Part shown: positions 1 through 5,814 of the stretch, in pieces | Layout: each line of letters starts with the position of its first letter | How positions within the stretch are numbered: position 1 is the stretch's first letter | Assembly: GCA_005889285.1 (NCBI GenBank) | Contig: VBFF01000120.1 | Location: forward strand, 1-6,766 | Reading direction: 5' to 3' | DNA from: Chloroflexota bacterium | GTDB taxonomy: Bacteria > Chloroflexota > Dormibacteria > CF-121 | DNA: 6,766 nucleotides | Notes under the pieces: generated by a model | Told to the model about the DNA's origin: nothing | Seen by the model: only the letters and a program-made list of their open reading frames with translations | The model's database searches: none | Position numbers and translations under genes: made by a program

Positions 1-1231
1 CCTTGGCCGCCTGGTCGATGAACGCCTCAGCGGAGGTGGCAAAGGAGTCGTAGGGGTGGTGGACGAGGATGTCCCCGTCCTTGAGCGCGTCGAAAATATC
101 GGCCTGCTCCACACCGGCACCCTGAAGTCGGCGCTGCGTGACCGGGGTCCACGGTTCGTCCCTGAGGTCGGGACGGTCGAGGGCATAGATCGCCCACAGG
201 CTGCTCAAGTCGAGCAGGCCGTCGACCCGGTAGACATCGGTGGGCTCCAGCTCGAGCTCGCGGACGAGCAGGTCGAGGACTTCGCCCGACATGGCGGCGT
301 CGACCTCGAGCCGTACTACCTGGGCCCGGCGCTGCTGACGGCGCAACTCGCTCTGGATCGCCGCGAGCAGGTCGGCCGCCTCTTCATCGACGAGGTCGAG
401 GTCGGCGTCGCGGGTCACACGGAAGGGATGCTGGCTCACGATCTCCATCCCGGGGAAGAGCACGTCAAGGTGCGCAGCGATCAGCTGCTCGAGCGGGACG
501 AAACGCCCGCCATCGGGCAGGGGAATGAAGCGAGGCAGCAACGGTGGGACCTTGACGCGGGCAAAGCGCATTTGATGGCGCACCGGGTCACGGACCATCA
601 CCGCCAGGTTGAGGGAGAGGTGCGAGATGTAGGGAAACGGATGCGCCGGGTCGACGGCCAATGGTGTGAGAACGGGAAAGATGCGGGCGCGAAACTCGGC
701 GGCGAGGAAGTCGCGGTCCGCCTCATCCAGTTGGGCCACCCTGGCGATCGAGACTCCATGGTGCTCGAGGGCGGGCGCCACCCGGTGCGTGAAGAGATGG
801 GTGCTGCACTCGAGCAGGCTGCTCGCTCGCTCGTGGATCGCTCGCAGCTGCTCACCGGTGGTCATGCCATCGGGAGAGGTCTGGGGAAGAGCGGCATGCG
901 CCTGCTCCTTCAGTCCGGCAACCCGGACCTGGAAGAATTGATCGAGGTTCTCGCCCAGGATCGCGAGGAAGCGCACCCGCTCGAGCAGGGGCAGCGACTC
1001 ATCCTCCGCCATCGCCAGGATCCGCTCATCGAAATCGAGCTGGGAGAGCTCGCGGTTGATGTAGTGCGAGGGAGCCGGAACCTGCGCTGGCATGGGCTGC
1101 GCCGAGAGCTCGGGGAAAATCGCCGCATCCTGAACCGTGGGTGCCGAAAGAGGCGAAAATTGGCCGGACAGTGATGTCGGAGCGGCCTGGGCAGCCGAAT
1201 ACGTTACGGACCGGAGTGGTGCTTCCCCCAC
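1..1231 (-). CDS. ppk1: Polyphosphate kinase 1, N-terminal half (cut by left window edge)
   Basis: Polyphosphate kinase reversibly transfers the ATP gamma-phosphate to a growing polyphosphate chain. The frame is open from the left edge up to an in-frame TAA at 1258-1256. Counting from the ATG at 1093, residues 12-24 read INRELSQLDFDER and residues 48-58 read ENLDQFFQVRV, the PPK1 N-domain signature; Asn49 matches the ATP-contacting Asn45 of the E. coli enzyme. Near the edge the protein reads DGDILVHHPYDSF, which in PPK1 precedes the catalytic domains. The two catalytic histidines therefore lie outside the window. About 364 of roughly 700 residues are present. Two starts are possible: ATG 1093, with no visible ribosome site, or GTG 1231, six bases after a TATACT box. 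I used GTG because it fits leaderless initiation; it adds 46 Ala/Pro/Ser-rich residues. Family identity is secure; the start is not. Confidence 0.93.
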   Translation of the reverse strand, partial: MGEAPLRSVTYSAAQAAPTSLSGQFSPLSAPTVQDAAIFPELSAQPMPAQVPAPSHYINRELSQLDFDERILAMAEDESLPLLERVRFLAILGENLDQFFQVRVAGLKEQAHAALPQTSPDGMTTGEQLRAIHERASSLLECSTHLFTHRVAPALEHHGVSIARVAQLDEADRDFLAAEFRARIFPVLTPLAVDPAHPFPYISHLSLNLAVMVRDPVRHQMRFARVKVPPLLPRFIPLPDGGRFVPLEQLIAAHLDVLFPGMEIVSQHPFRVTRDADLDLVDEEAADLLAAIQSELRRQQRRAQVVRLEVDAAMSGEVLDLLVRELELEPTDVYRVDGLLDLSSLWAIYALDRPDLRDEPWTPVTQRRLQGAGVEQADIFDALKDGDILVHHPYDSFATSAEAFIDQAAK

Positions 1232-1237
1232 CCGACC

Positions 1238-1243
1238 AGTATA
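1238..1243 (-). promoter_or_regulatory. Candidate -10 box for ppk1 (TATACT), possibly leaderless
   Basis: The minus strand reads TATACT at 1243-1238, one mismatch from the sigma-70 consensus TATAAT. It is followed by six bases and then the in-frame GTG at 1231, so a transcript starting at the usual distance would begin on or next to the start codon. No convincing -35 hexamer is seen; the best-spaced candidate is GCGATC. This arrangement is known for leaderless genes in several GC-rich phyla. Its use here is inference. Confidence 0.4.
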
Positions 1244-1305
1244 GGGAGGGCAACCTTAAGGATCGCCTAGCGGCCTCATCCACCCGGCCTGCATCGACTC
1301 GCGGA

Positions 1306-1354
1306 GGTAGCTACCGGTTCGATCCGAGCCGTGGGACCGCCTTCTGCCTGGCGG
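1306..1354. other. Cluster of inverted repeats in the ppk1 upstream region
   Basis: Three compact symmetric elements lie side by side. GGTAGCTACC at 1306-1315 is a perfect 10-base palindrome. CGGTTCG-ATC-CGAGCCG at 1315-1331 forms a 7-pair stem (one G-U, if transcribed from the plus strand) with a 3-base loop. CCGCC and GGCGG at 1337-1341 and 1350-1354 form a 5-pair stem with an 8-base loop. No T-run follows, so a standard intrinsic terminator is not supported. The function is unknown; it could be an operator region, a structured RNA or chance in GC-rich DNA. Apart from this cluster, the repeat block and the -10 box, I see no gene between 1232 and 1512. Confidence 0.35.
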
Positions 1355-1410
1355 AGGGCCGGAGACGATTGCGCTTCCCAGGCCAACGCCACCTCCGTCA
1401 TGTGCGGGAG

Positions 1411-1498
1411 TGTCAGGCATCAGCCGAAACCGCTGTGAGGCATCAGCCGAAACTGTGTAAACCATCAGCCGACGACGTTTCGTCGTGTATCAGCCGAA
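1411..1498 (+). repeat. Four direct repeats of CATCAGCCGA at 22-25 base spacing (possible IS end or regulator array)
   Basis: The core CATCAGCCGA occurs at 1418, 1441 and 1463, and as TATCAGCCGA at 1488, giving periods of 23, 22 and 25 bases, about two helical turns. The first two copies share 16 identical bases, AGGCATCAGCCGAAAC (1415-1430 and 1438-1453). The block begins TGTCAGG at 1411. Multiple short repeats behind a TG end are typical of IS21-like insertion sequence ends, where they bind the transposase; a regulator-binding array would look similar. Immediately left is GCGGGAG (1404-1410), which recurs at 1517-1523 inside the tRNA acceptor stem. No transposase gene is present, so if this is an insertion sequence it is a remnant. 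A hairpin lies between copies three and four. Confidence 0.6.
1472..1486. repeat. Small perfect hairpin between repeat copies
   Basis: ACGACG (1472-1477), TTT, CGTCGT (1481-1486) is a perfect 6-base inverted repeat with a 3-base loop. It lies about 30 bases downstream of the tRNA-Gly 3' end in the tRNA's direction of transcription, so it could act as a weak stop or processing structure. No T-run follows it on the minus strand, so I do not call it a terminator. Confidence 0.4.
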
Positions 1499-1512
1499 GT
1501 CGCACAGAGGAC

Positions 1513-1588
1513 TGGAGCGGGAGACGAGACTCGAACTCGCGACATCGACCTTGGGAAGGTCGCGCTCTGCCAACTGAGCTACTCCCGC
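1513..1588 (-). tRNA. tRNA-Gly, anticodon CCC
   Basis: The minus strand folds into a complete 76-base cloverleaf. The acceptor stem is GCGGGAG with CTCCCGC, and the D stem is GCTC with GAGC. The anticodon stem is CGACC with GGTCG around the loop TTCCCAA, which places CCC at positions 34-36 and so reads GGG glycine codons. The T stem is GCGAG with CTCGT (one G-U) around TTCGAGT. The discriminator is U, as usual for bacterial glycine tRNAs, and CCA is encoded at 1515-1513. Its 5' ten bases overlap the end of the upstream coding sequence. An extended -10 box lies 12 bases upstream. Confidence 0.96.
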
Positions 1589-2088
1589 TCGGCAAGCCGG
1601 ATTTTAGCATCGCCCTTCCGCAGTTCCTGGCACATCGGCCAGATGACCACGATCAACTCCGCGATGCGCGCCGCGGTGCGCTTGATCTGGCTAGCGTCGA
1701 AGACCTCGACCGCGGTGGTCTCGTAGAGCCGCACCCAGCCGCGATCCCAGGGCTCGAGGTCGAGCTGTTGCCCCAAGCGGGCCTTGATCATCAGCAGCTG
1801 CCGCGCCAGCCCGGCGGCGATGCGGTCATTGGTGGCCGGCTCCGCCTCGAGGTGAAGACCCAGCTCGAGCCGGCCGGTGTTGGCGTGCCACCAGGCTTCG
1901 AAATGCAGCCGCGGGTCCCCGAAGAACCACTGCGCCTGGCTCGAGCGCGCCCGGTGGCTGACCCCCTTCAATCGGGTCGGAAGCGCCGCCACGACCAGCG
2001 GAGGCAACGCCCGGAAAAACCCAGCGGTCCGAATGAATCGCCGTTCTCGGCGCGCGGACTGACCTCGCACCCCGGAACGAGCCGGCAC
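1579..2088 (-). CDS. Conserved-looking hypothetical protein, about 169 aa
   Basis: I do not recognise this family. The open frame looks protein-like: its C-terminal 140 residues have mixed, non-repetitive composition. Residues 54-68 read WFFGDPRLHFEAWWH and are rich in aromatics, followed by LELGLHLEAE (74-83), an apparent beta-strand pair. Residues 86-108 and about 132-158 look like amphipathic helices. No signal peptide or clear membrane segment is seen, although residues 24-38 are fairly hydrophobic. The start is uncertain: GTG 2088, eight bases after the stop of the upstream sugar-nucleotide gene, or GTG 2070; neither has a good ribosome site. I chose 2088 for its near-abutting spacing, which suggests one transcript. 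The stop TAG (1581-1579) lies inside the tRNA-Gly gene, an unusual overlap. A function tied to sugar nucleotides or glycosylation would be guesswork from position alone. Confidence 0.62.
   Translation of the reverse strand: MPARSGVRGQSARRERRFIRTAGFFRALPPLVVAALPTRLKGVSHRARSSQAQWFFGDPRLHFEAWWHANTGRLELGLHLEAEPATNDRIAAGLARQLLMIKARLGQQLDLEPWDRGWVRLYETTAVEVFDASQIKRTAARIAELIVVIWPMCQELRKGDAKIRLAERE
1601..1609 (-). promoter_or_regulatory. Extended -10 promoter element for tRNA-Gly (TGCTAAAAT)
   Basis: The minus strand reads TGC at 1609-1607 then TAAAAT at 1606-1601, an extended -10 (TGnTAAAAT) one base from consensus. It ends 12 bases before the mature tRNA 5' end, so transcription would start about five or six bases upstream of the tRNA. 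It is the only clear A/T-rich patch in this GC-rich neighbourhood. The -35 position reads CAGGAA, a poor match, which extended -10 promoters tolerate. It lies inside the final codons of the upstream coding sequence. Confidence 0.5.
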
Positions 2089-2096
2089 CTGGCGCC

Positions 2097-4622
2097 CTAC
2101 CGAGCTGCCGCCGGAGTGCCCGACTCGTCGCCGCTGACGGCGGTCTTGACCATCGCGCTGTAGCGATCGGCGAGGGCTCGCGCCTTCTCCGAATCCTCCA
2201 TGCTGACGATGATGTGGTAGCGGGGCATGTCGGGATCGGGCAGCACCAGCACCCATCCGCCGTCGACGAAGACCTTGATGCCGTCGGCCAGGTCAACCGG
2301 CTCGTCACGGTGCAACTCAACCATCGTTCGCATCACGCGGCCCTTGGCATCCCACGGCACCGATTCCTCCCGGTGCTCGTAGGCGGCGCGTGGAACCTCC
2401 TTCCGGAGCGCCGAGACCGTCCTCCCGTCGCCCGCCAGCAATTCCAGCAACTTGATCAGTGTGAAGATCGCGTCGAATCCCAGCAGGTGATCGGGAAACA
2501 CATAGCCGCCACTGCCGTCCGACGCCAGCCTGGCCTGATGCTGCTGGGCAGCCCGCAGCAGAGAGGACGGCTCAGCCTTGCCCGGCACGAAGTTCGATCC
2601 GGGGAGCTGACGGACGACCGCCCCGATCGTTTGCGGTACGGTGGCGGGGGCCACCAGCACCCCCGGCTTTGCTTTGAGCACCAGCATCGAGATGACGCCG
2701 AGCGCCTCGTGATGGTCGAGCACGCCGCCCTGCTCGTCGATCAGGTAGATCCGCTCCGAGCCATAGTCGATGTAGGCGCCCAGCTGGCAGCCGAGCGTCC
2801 GCGTGATCAACGCCGACTGCCGGCGAGCCTCGTCGAAGGCCTCCTTCGTCTTCGACTGGTAGGTCTCGTCGAAGCCGGCGTTGAGCGGGATCGCCTCGAT
2901 GTTCAGCTCCTTGAAGAGGCGAGGCAACACCAGCGAGGCGCTCCCGTGGTCGAAGTCGATCAGCACTTTGAGGTGGGCCCGGCGCACGGTCTCGACGTCG
3001 ATCAACGCGATCAGGCCGTCGATGTAGGAGTCGACGGCGTCCGGGACATAGGTGATGTCGCCCATCTCGTAGAAGTGGACGCGCCGGATGTCTTCACGGA
3101 AGAAGACGTTCTCGAGCTTGCGCTCCGCTTTCTTGTCGAGGACGACGCCGTTGCTGTCGAACAGCCGGATGTCAGCCGAACGGCTGTCAAGGGGCGACAT
3201 CTGAATATGGAATGCGCCGGCCACCGGATGCTCGCGCGCGTAGAACTGCACCACCGGGATGGGCAGCTCGCTCAGATCGATGATCGAGGCGCCCGACGAC
3301 ATCATGCCGGCGATCATGGCCCGCTTGATCATGCGCGAGGGCCGCTGACCGTCGCGGGCCGCCCCGATCGCGGAGCCCTTGGGGTAGAGGTTGGCAAAGG
3401 AGGCGCCCAGGCGGGCGCAGTACTCGGGCGTGAGCTCGATGTTGACCAGGCCGTTGATGCCGTAGGAGCTGAAGAGCCCACGCTTGTAGTGGCCGGCCCA
3501 GATGATGCTCTCGTGCACGGTCGACCCCGGCTCGATTTCCTTGTCGGGCCAGATCTTGACCCCGGCATCGATCGTCGATCCCTCGCCGACGACGACGTCG
3601 TCACCGATCACCGCCCCTTCCTCGAGCAGGCAGTTGTTTTTGATGGTGACATGGCGGCAGACGATCGCCTGCCGCAAGCGTGAGTTTTCCCCGATGTAGG
3701 AGTAGGTCCAGATAATGGAGTTGCTGATCTTCGTGTTCTCATCGACGACCGAGAAGTTCCCGACGCAGACCGGCCCATTGATGAAGACGCCGGCCTTGAG
3801 CTTGCATTCGTTGCCGATGTAGGCCGGACCGTTGATCTTCACGTCGTAACCGATCTCGACGTTCTCGCCGATCCAGACGTTGCCGTGACGGCGCTGGCCT
3901 GAGATCTCGACATCGACACGTCCCTCGAGGGCATCCCAGTTCGCCTGGTAGTAGGTCTGGATGTTGCCGATGTCGCACCAGTAGCCGGGGAGTAAGTGGC
4001 CGTAAAGCGGCATGGCGTTGGCAAGCATCTTGGGGAAGACGTCGCCGCTCCAGTCGACCACCGTCGCGGGTGGCATCATGTCGAGCACCTTGGGCTCGAT
4101 GACGTAGATCCCGGTATTCACCTGGTCCGAGAAGACCTCACCCCAGGAGGGCTTCTCGAGAAAGCGCTTGATCGTCCCGTCGGGACCGGTGATCACCACG
4201 CCGTACTCGAGCGGGTTCGGCACCGAGGTCAGCACGATGGTCGCCGCGGCGCCCTTCTCCTCGTGGTAGCGCATCACCGCGCCCAGGTCGATGTCGGTGA
4301 GGGCGTCGCCGCTGATGACGATGAAGGGCTCGTCCAGGAATTCCTGCGCGTTCTTGACGCTGCCTGCCGTCCCCAGCGGGCTGTCCTCCACGACGTAGGT
4401 GATGTCGACGCCGAAGTCCGAGCCGTCGCCGAAGTAGTCGCGGATCGCGGAGCCCAGGTACTGCAACGTCACCACCACGTCGGTGACGCCGTGCTTGCGC
4501 AGCAGGCGCAGGATGTGCTCCATCACCGGCTTGCCGACGACTGGCACCAGTGGCTTGGGAATGCCGCTGGTCAGCGGCCGCAGCCGCGATCCCTCGCCAC
4601 CGGCCATCACCACTGCCTTCAT
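2097..4622 (-). CDS. NDP-sugar (mannose-1-phosphate guanylyl-type) pyrophosphorylase fused to a phosphomannomutase-like domain
   Basis: This 841-residue cytoplasmic protein has three parts. Residues 1-235 are a sugar-phosphate nucleotidyltransferase joining an NTP to a hexose-1-phosphate: [12 protein letters not shown] (7-18), KPLVPV (23-28), SPLGTAGS (81-88), the metal-site SGDAL (104-108), EKP (156-158) and the DIGN box (217-220). Residues about 248-375 are hexapeptide repeats of a left-handed beta-helix. Residues about 384-825 align in outline with alpha-D-phosphohexomutases, but the key loops differ. The phosphoserine loop TASHNP is replaced by FHIQMSP (471-477), DGDxDR by DYGSER (619-624), GExSGH by SDGSGGY (701-707), and the phosphate loop by LPDPDMP (794-800). 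The ATG at 4622 follows GAGG by eight bases and overlaps the galT stop. Such fusions are usually annotated as mannose-1-phosphate guanylyltransferase; the actual base and sugar cannot be read from sequence, and mutase activity is doubtful. Confidence 0.9.
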   Translation of the reverse strand: MKAVVMAGGEGSRLRPLTSGIPKPLVPVVGKPVMEHILRLLRKHGVTDVVVTLQYLGSAIRDYFGDGSDFGVDITYVVEDSPLGTAGSVKNAQEFLDEPFIVISGDALTDIDLGAVMRYHEEKGAAATIVLTSVPNPLEYGVVITGPDGTIKRFLEKPSWGEVFSDQVNTGIYVIEPKVLDMMPPATVVDWSGDVFPKMLANAMPLYGHLLPGYWCDIGNIQTYYQANWDALEGRVDVEISGQRRHGNVWIGENVEIGYDVKINGPAYIGNECKLKAGVFINGPVCVGNFSVVDENTKISNSIIWTYSYIGENSRLRQAIVCRHVTIKNNCLLEEGAVIGDDVVVGEGSTIDAGVKIWPDKEIEPGSTVHESIIWAGHYKRGLFSSYGINGLVNIELTPEYCARLGASFANLYPKGSAIGAARDGQRPSRMIKRAMIAGMMSSGASIIDLSELPIPVVQFYAREHPVAGAFHIQMSPLDSRSADIRLFDSNGVVLDKKAERKLENVFFREDIRRVHFYEMGDITYVPDAVDSYIDGLIALIDVETVRRAHLKVLIDFDHGSASLVLPRLFKELNIEAIPLNAGFDETYQSKTKEAFDEARRQSALITRTLGCQLGAYIDYGSERIYLIDEQGGVLDHHEALGVISMLVLKAKPGVLVAPATVPQTIGAVVRQLPGSNFVPGKAEPSSLLRAAQQHQARLASDGSGGYVFPDHLLGFDAIFTLIKLLELLAGDGRTVSALRKEVPRAAYEHREESVPWDAKGRVMRTMVELHRDEPVDLADGIKVFVDGGWVLVLPDPDMPRYHIIVSMEDSEKARALADRYSAMVKTAVSGDESGTPAAAR

Positions 4623-5707
4623 GACGAACGCCTCAAACGCTCGCCTGGCACTGAAGCGCCGCTCGCGTCGGCCGGCGGGCCGGCCGTCTGTTCCACCGTT
4701 GAGTTGATCCGATCGCGCAAGAAGGCGGCGGACTCCTCGGGCTTGACGACGTTGATCCACATGCCGGTGCCCAGCTCGAAGCCGGCGGCGGTGCTCAGCT
4801 TCGGGATCAGCTCCAGGTGCCAGTGGTAGGCGTCCCTGGCATCGGCCTTGAAGGGCACGCTGTGGATGAAGTAGTTGAAGGGCGGATCGTTGAGCCCGTC
4901 CTGGAGCGCCTTGAGGGTCAGCTGCAACGCCTCCGCGAACGCGGGCTTTTCCCTTGACAGGTCGAGGTCGCCGAATGATGCCGAGTGGCGGCGCGGCATG
5001 ATCCAGGTTTCGAACGGCGTCCGCGCGGCGTAGGGCGCGAACACGACGAAGGCCTCGTTCTCGAAGACGATGCGCGTGCCCGCGCGGCGCTCATCCTCGA
5101 GCGTGCGACAGAAGACGCAGACGCCCTCTTCCTCGCGGAAGCGGTGGGCGCCCTCCAGTTCGTCGCGAAGGCTGGGCGGCTGGACGCCGATCGCGTAGAG
5201 CTGCGAATGCGGGTGCTCGAGGGAGGCGCCCGCCGGACGGCCGTGGTTGTAGAGGATCAAGACATGCTCGAGCGCCCCGTTACGGGCGTGATGCTGGTAG
5301 CGATCGAGATACGACTGGACGATCTCTTCGACCTGACGCCGCGGCAGCTTCGGCGTGGGCGCCCGGTGATCGGGGCTACTGATCAGGACCTCGCAGGCCC
5401 CGATCGCGTCGCGCTGCCAGAAGCGGCCCTCGCGTTGCTCCTGCCCGTCCGGCTCCGGCCGGAACGCAGCGTAGAGGTTCGGCACCACCCGGATCGACCA
5501 GCCCTCACTGTTCACCGGCAGGCCGGGCGCCCGATAAGCCAGCACCTCGGGCGGCGTCATCGACTCATGGCCGGGGCAGAACGGGCAGACGTCTTTCGCC
5601 GCGACCGATTCCCTGGCCGCCTGCGTGAACGAATCCGGGCGCCGGGCGCGTTCCGTCGCCACCGCCACCCATCGCCCTGTGATCAAGTCCTGCCGTAATT
5701 GAGGCAA
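4619..5707 (-). CDS. galT: Galactose-1-phosphate uridylyltransferase
   Basis: GalT exchanges UMP between UDP-glucose and galactose-1-phosphate in the Leloir pathway, through a covalent uridylyl-histidine. The 362-residue length is normal. The N-terminus [21 protein letters not shown] (4-24) is the family signature. C41xxC44, His114 and His165 match the E. coli zinc site; HPHSQ (165-169) holds the nucleophile His167. A second CxxC is at 197-200, and YHWHLE (294-299) is the C-terminal HxH motif. The last 20 or so residues are a Gly/Ala/Ser-rich tail. The start is TTG at 5707, eight bases after AGGAG; no other start fits the signature. The TGA stop overlaps the next gene's ATG by four bases, suggesting translational coupling. 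Related nucleotidyltransferases such as ADP-glucose phosphorylase share this fold, so substrate is inferred from similarity. Confidence 0.93.
   Translation of the reverse strand: MPQLRQDLITGRWVAVATERARRPDSFTQAARESVAAKDVCPFCPGHESMTPPEVLAYRAPGLPVNSEGWSIRVVPNLYAAFRPEPDGQEQREGRFWQRDAIGACEVLISSPDHRAPTPKLPRRQVEEIVQSYLDRYQHHARNGALEHVLILYNHGRPAGASLEHPHSQLYAIGVQPPSLRDELEGAHRFREEEGVCVFCRTLEDERRAGTRIVFENEAFVVFAPYAARTPFETWIMPRRHSASFGDLDLSREKPAFAEALQLTLKALQDGLNDPPFNYFIHSVPFKADARDAYHWHLELIPKLSTAAGFELGTGMWINVVKPEESAAFLRDRINSTVEQTAGPPADASGASVPGERLRRSS
4631..4634 (-). promoter_or_regulatory. Ribosome binding site of the sugar-nucleotide fusion gene
   Basis: The minus strand reads GAGG at 4634-4631, eight bases before the ATG at 4622-4620. 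It supports that ATG over in-frame starts further upstream that would overlap galT by over 100 bases, because [11 protein letters not shown] is the usual N-terminus of this enzyme family. The ribosome site lies within the last codons of galT. Confidence 0.6.
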
Positions 5708-5715
5708 TCCGCACG

Positions 5716-5720
5716 CTCCT
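5716..5720 (-). promoter_or_regulatory. Ribosome binding site deciding the TTG start of galT
   Basis: AGGAG on the minus strand at 5720-5716 is eight bases from the TTG at 5707. It is the right arm of a palindrome, CTCCT-C-AGGAG on the minus strand (5726-5716). The core could fold as CTCC-TCA-GGAG and partly hide the site in the mRNA. The site identification is firm; the regulatory role is speculation. Confidence 0.7.
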
Positions 5721-5754
5721 GAGGAGACAACGCCGACAACCCGAGAGTGTTTTC

Positions 5755-5760
5755 ATTATC
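5755..5760 (-). promoter_or_regulatory. Candidate -10 box upstream of galT (GATAAT)
   Basis: The minus strand reads GATAAT at 5760-5755, one base from TATAAT, in the most A/T-rich stretch of the 102-base gap before galT. No convincing -35 hexamer is found at 16-18 bases. Transcription from here would give a leader of about 40 bases containing the AGGAG site. It suggests galT and the fusion gene have their own promoter rather than reading through from the amidohydrolase. Confidence 0.4.
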
Positions 5761-5793
5761 GACGCTCGCCTCTGAGAACGTCGTGAGACCCTT

Positions 5794-5814
5794 CCTAGCG
5801 TCGGCCGAGCTAGG
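5794..5814 (-). other. Inverted repeat at the amidohydrolase stop codon
   Basis: CCTAGC (5794-5799) and GCTAGG (5809-5814) form a perfect 6-base stem, with the self-complementary TCGGCCGA inside the loop. The amidohydrolase stop TAG (5812-5810) lies within the arm. No T-run follows on the minus strand (it reads AAGGGTCTC), so an intrinsic terminator is not supported, although a weak terminator or 3'-end stabilising hairpin is possible. Confidence 0.4.

Noticed and set aside
56..1174. Long plus-strand open frame of 372 codons
   Set aside because: It is the antisense shadow of ppk1; the minus-strand translation carries clear PPK1 motifs, while this one has no recognisable domain and follows the GC-rich codon pattern of the opposite strand.
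1306..1331. Second tRNA suggested by GGTTCGATCC
   Set aside because: The flanking bases do not form a five-pair T stem, and no acceptor, D or anticodon stems can be built on either strand.
1256..1465. Minus-strand open frame of 69 codons in the intergenic stretch
   Set aside because: Its start lies within the direct repeats, it has no ribosome site and no protein-like pattern.
1411..1498. CRISPR array
   Set aside because: The repeats are only 10-16 bases, the intervals are about 10 bases and vary, and there are no cas genes.
1404..1523. tRNA-targeted integrase attachment site
   Set aside because: The shared sequence is only seven bases, the enclosed segment is about 100 bases, and no integrase is present; an insertion sequence remnant fits better.
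1141..2163. Plus-strand open frame of 340 codons across the tRNA region
   Set aside because: It runs antisense through the tRNA-Gly, the repeat block and the small hypothetical gene, and has a disordered, Arg/Pro-rich translation.
3172..3189. Further repeat copy (TCAGCCGAACGGCTG) inside the fusion gene
   Set aside because: It is a short palindromic match within conserved coding sequence and lacks the neighbouring copies; most likely chance.
2214..3683. Long plus-strand open frame of 489 codons
   Set aside because: It is antisense to the sugar-nucleotide fusion gene, with Arg/Asp/Val/His-rich composition typical of a reverse-strand shadow and no domain.
4985..5698. Plus-strand open frame of 237 codons
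   Set aside because: It is antisense to galT, whose motifs are unmistakable on the minus strand.
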